This document shows, one piece after another, positions 6,977 through 15,880 of a DNA stretch of 18,380 nt. Under the pieces are notes generated by a model, which did not search any database, was not told where the DNA came from, and saw nothing but the letters and a program-made list of their open reading frames with translations. Source of the DNA: Planctomycetaceae bacterium (lineage in GTDB: Bacteria; Planctomycetota; Planctomycetia; Pirellulales; Pirellulaceae); contig JABHUV010000324.1 of the NCBI GenBank assembly GCA_018658605.1, positions 1 to 18,380 on the forward strand. Direction: 5' to 3'. The first letter of the stretch is position 1. Every line of letters starts with the position of its first letter. The translations under genes and the position numbers were made by a program.

Positions 6977-9900
6977 TTAGACGCTGACCTGCACACCCGC
7001 GTTGGTAAAGATGAGCCGTGAACCGATTTGTGACGGCTCGAGAGCAAACATTTGTGCGATAGCTTTTCTGTAGGCCCTGATCTGAGGTCGATAGTGGGAT
7101 ACCCTAGCTTTCAATTCGTCAGTGCCCATGTGAACGCGATCTGTTTTGTAGTCACATATATCAACGGCGACTATTTTTTGGTCGACACGCATGACTACCA
7201 AGCGGTCGATGAATCCCCTCAATAAATTCCCGTCCATCGTGGCGCAAATGGGGTACTCATTGTGGACCGAAAAATGAATAGCATCTTGGGGGGGTTCGTC
7301 AAACTGGCGTAACGGACTCGTCATGTCTTCAAAATAGAAGTTAGTGTTCAGTATCAGTGCAAGCGGACCATTTTCATTAAACATTGCGATATGGGATTGT
7401 AATTCGTCGGAAATACTACCGTATTTAATTGTGAATAATTCGGTTGCCTTCTCCCAATACAAGCCCTGAGCCCATTCGATTTGCTCCATGAAGTAGTGAA
7501 GCTGGGAACCAAACAGCAAGGCCGTTGCGGACGGGGAACGGAGCACACCGGACAACAGGAAACGATCACCCCCTTCGAGTGATGATGGCGAGGCTGTTGA
7601 CAAAGGTGGGGGTTGATTTGAGGATTCGTTGGCTAATGGTACAGGAAGAGTGGCTGCGGTATTGGTTGGTTTCGAAATGTACGCTGGCAATTGTTCAAAC
7701 CAATCATGATTCCCTATAGAATACACAACGCTACTCGGCGACTGTGAATATTGATTATGAATTGCCATTTGAATAATGCCGGCGCTGGTTAACGGTGGTG
7801 TTTTAGGCGATTTGGGTTGACATGGCCCAATGATATAAAGGGCGCGCGCCGCTCGCGTTAATGAAACGTAGAGCACGCAAAGACTCTCGTTAACGTATTC
7901 CGCGATTGTACTCTTGCACGCGTTGCGATAGCGAACTGGAAGTAATTCTTGGATTTGAATATTACGGTACATAAACACATCGGTGATCTCTTGGGTGCTG
8001 GTGTTCCTAGTCACTGCATACGTTGGTGCGCGCGGTGCCAATGTCGATTCCAACGTTGGTAAAATAACCGCATCAAACTCCAACCCTTTTGATTGATGAA
8101 TAGTCATTACCCTAACTCGTGCCGCCTCCGGTTCACTAAATCGTTCCTTTTCCACAGCTTGTATGAATTCATCTAGTCTAAAACCGCGTGAAAAAGTATA
8201 CGCGTCAGCAAATACTAGTAAGTGTTCAAGCCGCGTAAATTGAATCGTGTCGACGTGGGGTTCCAGCATTAGTACAAGTTCGTTTAGAACAGACTGAAAT
8301 CCGTTGGCGGCAAAAAGTTGCCGAAATCGCAGCGACGCGTCACACGCTGATTTGTGTTTTGAGGACTCAGCATCGTAGCCGAACATATCAGCCAAAGGTG
8401 AGTGGTACACATGAAATTGAGCCACGCTGTTTTCGGGATGCTCGATTAGCGACAGTGCCGACAGAACCAACTGAACGGCGCTGTAGTTACTCAGAGGATT
8501 TCCGCCATCCTCACTACAAGCAATTCCACGAGCAGTTAATAGGTGCATAAGCGTAGCGATTGAGTCATTAGTGCGGACTAAAATCCCAATTTGCATCTCG
8601 CGATTGGCCGCAAGTAACATTTCTGTCTTCTCTGCGGCTAGCCTCAAGCAACATTGCAAACGTTCATTTTTGTCATTGCCTACCTCGGCGTTAATATATT
8701 CGACATACCCATCATGTTTTAAAACGGGCGTTAAAGCTACAAAATCCTTTTGCCAATGGCCTAACGTGTCGGCGTGCACGCTGGGGTTTGGATGTGCGTC
8801 AAGGTTGCTGAATATGGTATTTACAAACTCCACGACGACCCGTGAGGAACGGTAACTTTGCTCGAGTGTGTCACAAGAAATACTAGATAAGCTCGACTCT
8901 AACCTATCAAATATCTCTCGTCGTCCACCTCTCCAACCATAGATTGCTTGCTTTACGTCACCAACGCAAAAAAAAGAGCTATCGTGTTGTTGTGAAATGG
9001 CAAATGCTAGGGGTTCAACAATGTTCCATTGGGGGAGGGAAGTATCCTGAAACTCGTCTAATAGCAAATGTGCGATAGTCCCGTCCATTCGAAACGATGA
9101 TTCAAAATTACGTTCGCCACGCCCCAAAAACCGAGGCACGTCGCCGAATTCTAGACGGTTCGACTCACATTTTATCCGATTCAATATATCGGCGTATTTA
9201 GACAAGATTGAAAATGTTGCGCTAGTCTGGTTTTCTAACTCCAATATCTTGAGCGCGACAACATGTTTTGTTAATGGCAGATACGCATCGACAAGACAGT
9301 CCGGCAACGGCTTTCGAGAGAACGTACGTTCACCACCGAGGATCTTTTTGAACAACCCCCCCTTGATTGCTGTATCCCAGTCATCCGCACGGAGCGTGGC
9401 GAGATCAGTTGTCAGGGTTTTAATAAATGGGACGCATTCGTCATTTTCCATCAGTAAAGTAATTACGTCAATTGCTGACGAAATCTGGTCGGAAGTTAAT
9501 AGCTGGCAAGCAGATTCTTCCCGTAGGTCACTACTCCACGCCGCTGCTGTCGATTGGTAAAATGGAGAAATTAGACTACTGATTGTCTGGCCAAGGGAAC
9601 CCAGAATACTTCGATTGTATTTTCCCTTATTGATGAATCGCATTAGACGAGCTGACTCTGTATCAGTCAATTGATCGAGCAGTTCCACGATCGCACGTTG
9701 TTTTTGCTCTGCCAACTCCCGCGGCGTTGCGATGGACCAAAGCGCGCCTACACCCAATTCATATGCGTGGTTTGACAGAAGTTTTGCGAAATATGCGTCT
9801 AGAGTACTAACGTTAATACGATGTAGATTATTGACTAAGAATAAAAGAGCCTCCCCAAATCGCGACGTACTGGATGAGTCTATTTCCAGCTCCGTGCTGA

Positions 9901-10111
9901 GGCTCTGTGCGTGAGTATCAGAAATAGTCGCCGCAGCCAAGCGTTGCAATATTCTAACCAATATTTCTCCGGCGGCCTTGCGCGTGAATGTTGTGGCTAA
10001 AAGTTTCTCCGGTGGAATTCCGTCTAAAATCAATGAAATATACCGATTTGACAATTGAAAGGTTTTGCCAGTACCCGCTGACGCACGTAATAATACGTTG
10101 TTGATAGTCAT
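6977..10111 (-). CDS. addA: AddA-like UvrD-family helicase-nuclease subunit
   Basis: This is the ATP-driven helicase and nuclease subunit of an AddAB-type complex that resects double-strand DNA breaks for recombination. The superfamily-1A motifs are complete: Walker A ASAGTGKT (10-17), TTFTRKAAGEI (40-50), LLLDEFQDTS (349-358), VGDVKQAIYGWRGG (383-396), QSYRSS (419-423 region), VMTIHQSKGLEFD (668-680) and VLYVSLTRAARALY (746-759). The C-terminus is a PD-(D/E)XK nuclease of RecB type: GFIDRLVV, then DICDYKTD (984-991) and QIRAY (1010-1014). At 1044 residues it is in the normal AddA range, slightly short. The ATG overlaps the addB stop by 4 bases, so the two are translationally coupled. The Chi-like sequence recognised is unknown. 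RecB is an alternative name, but the adjacent AddB-like partner favours AddA. Confidence 0.92.
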   Translation of the reverse strand: MTINNVLLRASAGTGKTFQLSNRYISLILDGIPPEKLLATTFTRKAAGEILVRILQRLAAATISDTHAQSLSTELEIDSSSTSRFGEALLFLVNNLHRINVSTLDAYFAKLLSNHAYELGVGALWSIATPRELAEQKQRAIVELLDQLTDTESARLMRFINKGKYNRSILGSLGQTISSLISPFYQSTAAAWSSDLREESACQLLTSDQISSAIDVITLLMENDECVPFIKTLTTDLATLRADDWDTAIKGGLFKKILGGERTFSRKPLPDCLVDAYLPLTKHVVALKILELENQTSATFSILSKYADILNRIKCESNRLEFGDVPRFLGRGERNFESSFRMDGTIAHLLLDEFQDTSLPQWNIVEPLAFAISQQHDSSFFCVGDVKQAIYGWRGGRREIFDRLESSLSSISCDTLEQSYRSSRVVVEFVNTIFSNLDAHPNPSVHADTLGHWQKDFVALTPVLKHDGYVEYINAEVGNDKNERLQCCLRLAAEKTEMLLAANREMQIGILVRTNDSIATLMHLLTARGIACSEDGGNPLSNYSAVQLVLSALSLIEHPENSVAQFHVYHSPLADMFGYDAESSKHKSACDASLRFRQLFAANGFQSVLNELVLMLEPHVDTIQFTRLEHLLVFADAYTFSRGFRLDEFIQAVEKERFSEPEAARVRVMTIHQSKGLEFDAVILPTLESTLAPRAPTYAVTRNTSTQEITDVFMYRNIQIQELLPVRYRNACKSTIAEYVNESLCVLYVSLTRAARALYIIGPCQPKSPKTPPLTSAGIIQMAIHNQYSQSPSSVVYSIGNHDWFEQLPAYISKPTNTAATLPVPLANESSNQPPPLSTASPSSLEGGDRFLLSGVLRSPSATALLFGSQLHYFMEQIEWAQGLYWEKATELFTIKYGSISDELQSHIAMFNENGPLALILNTNFYFEDMTSPLRQFDEPPQDAIHFSVHNEYPICATMDGNLLRGFIDRLVVMRVDQKIVAVDICDYKTDRVHMGTDELKARVSHYRPQIRAYRKAIAQMFALEPSQIGSRLIFTNAGVQVSV

Positions 10112-12948
10112 TCGATTGTGCCTCGTGCAGGGATTGGCGAGGTATTATCTAGGGCCGTATCGCCAAGCAGGTAGGCAAAATCACTAAAGAAATTAGGTTT
10201 TGTATCGTTACGCATTTTAAAGTCGTTCGAATTGATGGCCTGCATTACATTGAGCGCGACCAAGTCCGCAGAGTTCAACTGTTCAGAGTCCCATTCCGCA
10301 AAGTATTCGCCGATGGCCGGCAGATCATTGCAAATATTGATGTACCCCAATCTAACTTCCGCGGAGCCTGTTAGGGACTTAGCGATATGGCGGTAAAGTG
10401 GTAGTTGAAGATCTTTCCAATAGGGAGCATCCTTGCACCTGTGTACCTTTTCGGGTTGTTGGCAGGACTCGGACGATTTATAGTCGAAAATAGACCAACT
10501 GGAACTAGCTGCATGATAGTCAATTCGGTCAATTCGCCCTCGTACAATTAGGTCCGGATGATCCATTGAAATTGGAACCCCGGGGTTGCAGCTAAATTCT
10601 GTTTCAATAATCTCCCAACCATCGGCGATCCACGCGGCTTGCCAACACGCGAAAGCGTGCAATCGTTTGCATAATTGTGAAACCTGAATTTGAATTACTC
10701 CGTAGGAATACTTTCCGTAAAGCTTGTCGGCGCGTGACCGTAACTGCGATTCTAAATAATCATAAATAGCCTCAGCGTCAGTGCTACTACTGAACACAGA
10801 CTTTCCAAAATCGTTCAACGTATCATGTAGGAGATTGCCAAACGCTAGCGCGGATAGTTCGCGTGAGTCGTCAGTTACGGCAGCAATCGCTAAAATGTGT
10901 TTTAAATAATATCGCGTGGGGCAACTTAGGTAATCTCTAAATTCAGTTACCGTAAATTCTGTCCTGTTAACGTCAGCGAACGCGATATCTACCATCTTCG
11001 GAGGATTTGCCGCAACGTTGTATATAGGCGAAAGAGTTTTCGATTTAGGTTCCACTGACGAAAAGTTATTTAAACGTTCTGCCGTTTGCCGTGCATCTCC
11101 AGTGAGAGCAAGCCTGCTAGGCCATAATGGCATTCCCATAGCGTCCGTTCGCTTGCAAAAAAATGTAACCGTGTTACGGCTATTGGCTAATAACGCAGTG
11201 GTGTAAGCGTCGCGCGCAAAGCGACGTGTGTTGTCAACGAGCCCCAGTGACGTTCGCAATGAGTCGGGAAGGAAAAGGTCGGAAGTGATAGAAGATGGGA
11301 TGGTTCCCTCATTAAATCCGGTAACAAGAACATTGGCTTGTTCTCCCCACACCACGTCGAGCCAACCTGTGATCATGACACCCGACGAAACCTGGATAGT
11401 CTCGAATTGCTTGCTTGCGAGCTGGATGGCAAGCTCAATACACTCATTGGCGACGCACTCGATATTAAAAGAGTGATCAGCTTCAGCGAGTTCGGCTATT
11501 GATTGTGAAATCGCTCGAGAACCGCAAAGCACGGCGGTGTCCTGTGGATTATTTGTGTCTATAAGCAACGAGCCATAAAGGCTGTTAAGGATTTCCATGA
11601 TCGTGTTACACCAGTGGGACAACCGGGCGGTCCCGGATGTTAACGGTAGTACCAATTTGTCCAATTTGTGTAGAGCATCCGCGAGCGTTCCGTATTTTCC
11701 TGTTAGACCGCGAAGTCGACCCGAATGGCGTGGTAGGTGTTCTTCATGGAAATGGTCACTTATGGATATTAAATCACCCACGATACCTGCTTCAGTTAGA
11801 TATTGCTGGATGTCTGGAAGTCGGAGCAATGACGAAAACGACTGGTAGCTATTGGTTTGAGCAAAGTCACCTAAAACGCGTAATGTGGTGATCACAACGT
11901 TGTCCTGAAGAGATCGACCTCTTAATGGACTAACGCAAGTTGATTGTCTGTTAAAAAGTCGAACGATATATGGTTGGTCTGTAGGGTCCGGACAGGCGAT
12001 TACGAAATCTTGTTGGCTGTTGGTGGCGGTAGAATATTTAGCTATAACTGTCGCGCACGCCAAGGCTTGTGAGCTGGGAGAATCCACCATCGTCAGCTGG
12101 TTGTCTGTAATCGGCAGGGGTTCGTCATGCCACTTATCTGAATTTAAGGCGCCGTTTTCGTGGAATCGGTTTTGCTCGCTTTCTGGCGCAAATGTCAGAA
12201 CCGTCAAATTGTCAGAGACGTCGTTTAACATTCCTTGAATGGTTTGATTGACGTCGACGCAACCAGCAACAATAATCGTTTTTTCCGTACAACATTCGGA
12301 TTGCTGGACAGCGATCATTCTTGCGGTTTGAATGTCCCAAAACCCAAGGAGATCGACTTCATCATGATAGGACCGTTGTAAAACGCTCAGTTGCTGCCAA
12401 CGCTGAACCTCCGCGGTGTGCCCAGATTGATCGCAATATTCAACAACGGATTGGAAAGTTTTTAGGTCCCCTGCGAGTTCTGTGTGTAGTGTTGCCAGCG
12501 TTTCACCGATTGCATACCAGGATGTAAAATCCTCCATATGCGGCGGTGTGGGAAAAACACAGTCCAAGTTATGAGTTGAAGCGGCGTTGCGTGCGACATC
12601 AGACCAAAGCAGCGCCTGTAGAGAGGGGGATGCAGTGGGTCGGGCTGTGTATAAATATTCCGGAAGGTGACCAAGCGTAACCGCCGTGGGCGGTAAAAAA
12701 CATAGATTGTTGGTCTGGCAATGCTCAATTAATCGCGTTAAAAGAAATTTGACGGCCGTGGCCGCCGGCAACGCGATTATGGTGTCACTTAGATCTAGAT
12801 TTTGGTTAAATGTATAATGTGACGTCAGCCAATGGGCTAGCGTTTCAATTGGTGGAATATCCCAACCTAAATATACATGCCTTTGTTTATTCACGAGTGA
12901 GCACACCAATATCCGGTAGGTTAAGTGTTCGAAATTGAGTTCATCCAC
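10108..12948 (-). CDS. addB: AddB-like PD-(D/E)XK nuclease subunit
   Basis: This is the partner subunit of the helicase-nuclease encoded just downstream. The C-terminal 250 residues carry a RecB-type nuclease: FRDYLSCPTRYYLKHIL opening, GNLLHDTL, GRIDRIDY (804-811), the catalytic FDYKSS (821-826, D822 and K824) and QLPLY (848-852). The N-terminal 600 residues are helicase-like in length but show no Walker A. There is a single cysteine before PTRYYL and no C-terminal C-x2-C-x(n)-C cluster, so the AddB iron-sulphur staple of Bacillus-type proteins appears absent. The GTG at 12948 overlaps tsaE by 28 bases; GTG codons at 12906 or 12894 are equally plausible, because the family pattern (VYLGWD...) begins only at residue 25. 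At 946 residues it is shorter than Bacillus AddB. Identity as a nuclease is firm; the symbol rests on context. Confidence 0.85.
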   Translation of the reverse strand: MDELNFEHLTYRILVCSLVNKQRHVYLGWDIPPIETLAHWLTSHYTFNQNLDLSDTIIALPAATAVKFLLTRLIEHCQTNNLCFLPPTAVTLGHLPEYLYTARPTASPSLQALLWSDVARNAASTHNLDCVFPTPPHMEDFTSWYAIGETLATLHTELAGDLKTFQSVVEYCDQSGHTAEVQRWQQLSVLQRSYHDEVDLLGFWDIQTARMIAVQQSECCTEKTIIVAGCVDVNQTIQGMLNDVSDNLTVLTFAPESEQNRFHENGALNSDKWHDEPLPITDNQLTMVDSPSSQALACATVIAKYSTATNSQQDFVIACPDPTDQPYIVRLFNRQSTCVSPLRGRSLQDNVVITTLRVLGDFAQTNSYQSFSSLLRLPDIQQYLTEAGIVGDLISISDHFHEEHLPRHSGRLRGLTGKYGTLADALHKLDKLVLPLTSGTARLSHWCNTIMEILNSLYGSLLIDTNNPQDTAVLCGSRAISQSIAELAEADHSFNIECVANECIELAIQLASKQFETIQVSSGVMITGWLDVVWGEQANVLVTGFNEGTIPSSITSDLFLPDSLRTSLGLVDNTRRFARDAYTTALLANSRNTVTFFCKRTDAMGMPLWPSRLALTGDARQTAERLNNFSSVEPKSKTLSPIYNVAANPPKMVDIAFADVNRTEFTVTEFRDYLSCPTRYYLKHILAIAAVTDDSRELSALAFGNLLHDTLNDFGKSVFSSSTDAEAIYDYLESQLRSRADKLYGKYSYGVIQIQVSQLCKRLHAFACWQAAWIADGWEIIETEFSCNPGVPISMDHPDLIVRGRIDRIDYHAASSSWSIFDYKSSESCQQPEKVHRCKDAPYWKDLQLPLYRHIAKSLTGSAEVRLGYINICNDLPAIGEYFAEWDSEQLNSADLVALNVMQAINSNDFKMRNDTKPNFFSDFAYLLGDTALDNTSPIPARGTIE

Positions 12949-13394
12949 TTGTGGACTAGTTCGTTCAAGGTGCCAGTGGAACGCACGACAAACAAACGAG
13001 CATCGTGGGATTTAATTTGAATGTCTATTGTAATATATTCACGCGGTAAACAGTTAATCACACGATCCGCCCACTCAATAAAGACGTAGTGTTTGGATTG
13101 GTACATTTCCTCAGGGCCCAGTTGGGAGAATTCGTCGGAATCTAACAGCCGATAGGCATCAAGATGGAAAATGGAATTCGTTCCGACATACTCATTGCAC
13201 AATACGAACGTGGGGCTAGTAATTGAGTTTGCTTCTATTCCACATTCATGTCCAACGCCTTGAACGAAGGCTGTCTTCCCGGCCCCTAGCGTGCCGATTA
13301 GGGCAACCGTCGTACCGGTGGGGATACATTTAACGAAATGATGGCCCAATTTATGAGTATCCGACAAGCTTCGACTTAAATATGTATGTTTCAT
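12921..13394 (-). CDS. tsaE: tRNA t6A37 biosynthesis ATPase TsaE
   Basis: TsaE is the small ATPase that works with TsaD, TsaB and TsaC to make threonylcarbamoyl-adenosine at position 37 of ANN-decoding tRNAs. The 157 residues match the family length. The P-loop is GTLGAGKT (34-41), followed by ITSPTF (58-63), HLDAYRL (77-83) and the Walker B-like FIEWADR (105-111). The ATG at 13394 is the only sensible start and lies 20 bases after thiL, so cotranscription is likely. Its 3' end overlaps addB if the GTG start of addB is used. The thiL-tsaE neighbourhood is common in planctomycetes as far as I recall. No unusual features were found. Confidence 0.94.
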   Translation of the reverse strand: MKHTYLSRSLSDTHKLGHHFVKCIPTGTTVALIGTLGAGKTAFVQGVGHECGIEANSITSPTFVLCNEYVGTNSIFHLDAYRLLDSDEFSQLGPEEMYQSKHYVFIEWADRVINCLPREYITIDIQIKSHDARLFVVRSTGTLNELVHKWMNSISNT

Positions 13395-13414
13395 CTTATT
13401 GGTTTATGAAGGCC

Positions 13415-14308
13415 TTAGTGTGAATAACCACGGATATCCATGGACTTCGTATCGCCAGAGTCTACCAAAAGCAGATATTCCGCTTCCTGGGTAACATATC
13501 CGATCTTTGTTATAGGAACATCGTCGGGAAGTTGGTTCAAATGTCCAACGTAGCTTGAACTTGCGGTAAAAAGCAGTTCAAAATCCTCACCATCGTAAAG
13601 CGCGGCTTCGACCGTCGTATGTGGCCCAATAATTTGTGGAGAGGTAGGAATATCTGCCTCAATAAGTGTAGCTCCAAAATTAGCGGAGTTTAAAATGCTA
13701 TGCAAGTCTATCACTAAGCCGTCCGTAATATCAGTAACGGCATGTACGTCAGGGTCGTCCCCAAGAATAAGACCTAGCTCAACGCGTGGGTTAAATGATA
13801 GATGTCGGCCAAGGCGACTACCACCGAGTGTGCCTGATACGAAAATTAGATCATCAGCCTCGGTACCGAACCGGAACCGTACTTGATCGTGTCTGGCCTG
13901 CCCTAGTACTGTCACGTTAATGGTGAGCGGGCCATCATGCGATACAAAATCACCGCCGATAATCGAGCAATTATACTTGTTAGAGATACTATGCATGCCA
14001 GCGTAAAGTTCTTTTAATTCGTCTAGAGTGAAAGACTTGGGAGCGACAATTGAAATAATGACATAGGTTGGTATACCACACATTGCGGCAATATCGCTAA
14101 TGCTCGCACCCACGCACTTGCGACCGATCAAGTCTAAGCGGTTGGAAGATACGTCAAAATGCACCCGATCTACAAGACAGTCGCTAGTAATTAACTGCTT
14201 CATTTCGCCATGCGTCGTAAACATTGCCGCGTCATCACCTACGCCTGGACTTGCAACAGTTTGTTCACTGAGGGTGACTTTGAGCCAGTCTATGAATTTG
14301 CTTTCCAT
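13415..14308 (-). CDS. thiL: Thiamine-monophosphate kinase ThiL
   Basis: ThiL phosphorylates thiamine monophosphate to thiamine diphosphate, the active cofactor. The AIR-synthase/PurM fold is evident. With the ATG at 14308 as residue 1, the metal/ATP elements are GVGDDAA (22-28), the substrate loop SDCLVDRVHF (42-51), KCVGASISDIAAMCG (64-78), IIGGDFV (116-122) and the second metal site DITDGL (193-198), with YDGEDFELLF near the end. The frame could start 15 bases earlier at a GTG, but MESKFIDWL matches typical ThiL N-termini. The length of 297 residues is normal. It lies in a leftward group after the htrA-like gene (91-base gap containing a short hairpin) and 20 bases before tsaE. It appears intact and functional. 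Confidence 0.94.
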   Translation of the reverse strand: MESKFIDWLKVTLSEQTVASPGVGDDAAMFTTHGEMKQLITSDCLVDRVHFDVSSNRLDLIGRKCVGASISDIAAMCGIPTYVIISIVAPKSFTLDELKELYAGMHSISNKYNCSIIGGDFVSHDGPLTINVTVLGQARHDQVRFRFGTEADDLIFVSGTLGGSRLGRHLSFNPRVELGLILGDDPDVHAVTDITDGLVIDLHSILNSANFGATLIEADIPTSPQIIGPHTTVEAALYDGEDFELLFTASSSYVGHLNQLPDDVPITKIGYVTQEAEYLLLVDSGDTKSMDIRGYSH

Positions 14309-14328
14309 GTGGCCATTTAACACTGTTG

Positions 14329-14351
14329 CTAGGCCTGTGAATAGGCCTTAG
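14329..14351 (-). repeat. Inverted repeat AGGCCT-N6-AGGCCT upstream of thiL
   Basis: A 6-base stem (14331-14336 and 14343-14348), extendable by two pairs with one bulge, lies 20 bases before the thiL ATG. There is no U-run after it, so it is more likely an mRNA-processing or attenuation hairpin than a terminator; it could also be chance. Confidence 0.3.
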
Positions 14352-14399
14352 GCAAAATCGAATGCAACCCGTCGTCAGCGCGGCGGATGGAACCCGGGG

Positions 14400-15755
14400 C
14401 TATTGTTGAAACAGTTCACCGTAAAGAAAATCAGCATCGCGATAGATATAGAAAGACATCGGCTTACGGGTTTGAAACATTTCAGTGTTCAGGACGTAGC
14501 TCAGATTTTCAAAAGTTACCGTCTCCCATTTGTGAAGCCCTAACAGGATATCACCGGACTTGAGACCTTCGTTTGTTGCTGGGCTAGTGGCTTTAACCTC
14601 TGTGATTTTTAGACCGCCGCGGTAACTGGCCTGCTTACTCGACGCTTTGAATTTAACCGGAACGACTCGTATTCCAATTTCCTGCCATACGCGGGCGGCG
14701 AGAATATCGTCTTTGGGTAATAAATTTTGCATCGATATATGGAGAACTCGCGTTGTCCCAGTCCTTTCAATGGTGAGCTCTATTTCGTCAGTCTGTTGCG
14801 ATTCCAATAATCGCTGATATACAAACGCCGGCCACCCTAAAGCGGCACCATTTACATGCGTAATAACATCGTCCGTTTTCAATCCCGCGTCGTTAGCAAG
14901 ACTGTTTCGATCTACCTCTGTGACAACAATCCTTGGAGAACGTTCCCTAAAAGATACCGCTAAATTCAATCCGACATCGAGACGTTGTCGACTGCGAGAC
15001 ATCAGTATTTCCTTGGCAACCACCATCGCGCGATCCATGGGAATCGCGAATCCTATCGACTGCGCACCTACTCGGACAGCAACGTTTACGGCGATGGCAT
15101 CACCCTGAATATTGATTAACGGCCCGCCTGAATTACCGGGGTTAATACTCGCATCGGTTTGGATCAAATTGTCGTAGAATTGATCCGTATTAATTTCAAC
15201 ACGGCGATGCAGGGCACTAATGATTCCACGAGTAATTGTGTCTTCGTAACCATAAGCATTCCCAATAGCAATCACCGTTTCTCCAAGCATTAAATCCGAG
15301 GAGGTCGCCAAAGTCATTACTTGGAAATTCGTGTCTGAACTGATCTTAATAACAGCTAAGTCGATCTGCTCGTTAAAACCAATTAGCTTTGCAGAGTGCG
15401 TTGTTTTTGGATGACTTGCCAGTGGATTTAATTTGACCTGAATGTTATTAATACCAGCGATCACATGATAGTTCGTTAAAATATATCCGCTGCTATCAAT
15501 AATCAAACCAGTACCCATTCCATTCACCTGTGAAGTCTCGCGTTGGCCGGGTAAAGACGTTATGGTCGTGGTCTTTTTACCGCTAATATTGACAACAGAT
15601 GGAGCGGCTTTTTGTACAGCCAATACAATCGGCGAATAGCGACTAGCAGGTTCCTGTGCCATAGTGGTTGCAACGAATAGCAGCGCTGATGCGACAGCGG
15701 AAAACTTCGCGAATTGTTGCAAACGTAAGAACAAAGAATTGTCATCCCTAAACAC
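14400..15755 (-). CDS. HtrA-like trypsin-type serine protease with two PDZ modules
   Basis: This is an exported or membrane-tethered protease for envelope protein quality control. The N-terminus has a hydrophobic segment (about 18-33, SAVASALLFVATTMAQ) that serves as a signal peptide or anchor. The catalytic triad is complete: H97 (TNYHVIAG), D132 (QIDLAVIK) and S209 (NPGNSGGPL). A first PDZ domain spans about 255-345 (GLKTDDVITHVNG). A second, less typical one spans about 362-451 (GLKSGDILLGLHKWE), with a C-terminal FLYGELFQQ that resembles the conserved end of planctomycete members. It starts at GTG (15755) without an obvious ribosome-binding site, just downstream of two inverted repeats. 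I leave the symbol blank because DegP/DegQ/DegS equivalence cannot be judged. Confidence 0.9.
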   Translation of the reverse strand: MFRDDNSLFLRLQQFAKFSAVASALLFVATTMAQEPASRYSPIVLAVQKAAPSVVNISGKKTTTITSLPGQRETSQVNGMGTGLIIDSSGYILTNYHVIAGINNIQVKLNPLASHPKTTHSAKLIGFNEQIDLAVIKISSDTNFQVMTLATSSDLMLGETVIAIGNAYGYEDTITRGIISALHRRVEINTDQFYDNLIQTDASINPGNSGGPLINIQGDAIAVNVAVRVGAQSIGFAIPMDRAMVVAKEILMSRSRQRLDVGLNLAVSFRERSPRIVVTEVDRNSLANDAGLKTDDVITHVNGAALGWPAFVYQRLLESQQTDEIELTIERTGTTRVLHISMQNLLPKDDILAARVWQEIGIRVVPVKFKASSKQASYRGGLKITEVKATSPATNEGLKSGDILLGLHKWETVTFENLSYVLNTEMFQTRKPMSFYIYRDADFLYGELFQQ

Positions 15756-15765
15756 ACAGCTAAAT

Positions 15766-15782
15766 ATACGTGTTAAACGTAT
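15766..15782. repeat. Inverted repeat ATACGT-N5-ACGTAT upstream of the htrA-like gene
   Basis: A perfect 6-base inverted repeat lies only 10 bases upstream of the GTG of the protease gene, next to a second inverted repeat. The location suits an operator or a structured leader controlling translation. Confidence 0.4.
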
Positions 15783-15783
15783 T

Positions 15784-15804
15784 ACCGATACATCATTTAT
15801 CGGT
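15784..15804. repeat. Inverted repeat ACCGATA-N7-TATCGGT upstream of the htrA-like gene
   Basis: A perfect 7-base inverted repeat with a 7-base spacer is separated by one base from the ATACGT repeat. It is possibly a stress-regulator operator for the protease; no known family motif is recognised. Confidence 0.45.
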
Positions 15805-15880
15805 TGTCGGGATTGTAAGTGTTGACTCAGGTCAGCGGACGCCGGAGCATCGCTAGAATCGCTTTAAATTAACACCGCAT

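Noticed and set aside
11018..12527. Several plus-strand frames of 62-84 codons across the addB gene
   Set aside because: All lie opposite a 946-codon gene with nuclease motifs; they overlap one another and show no protein family.
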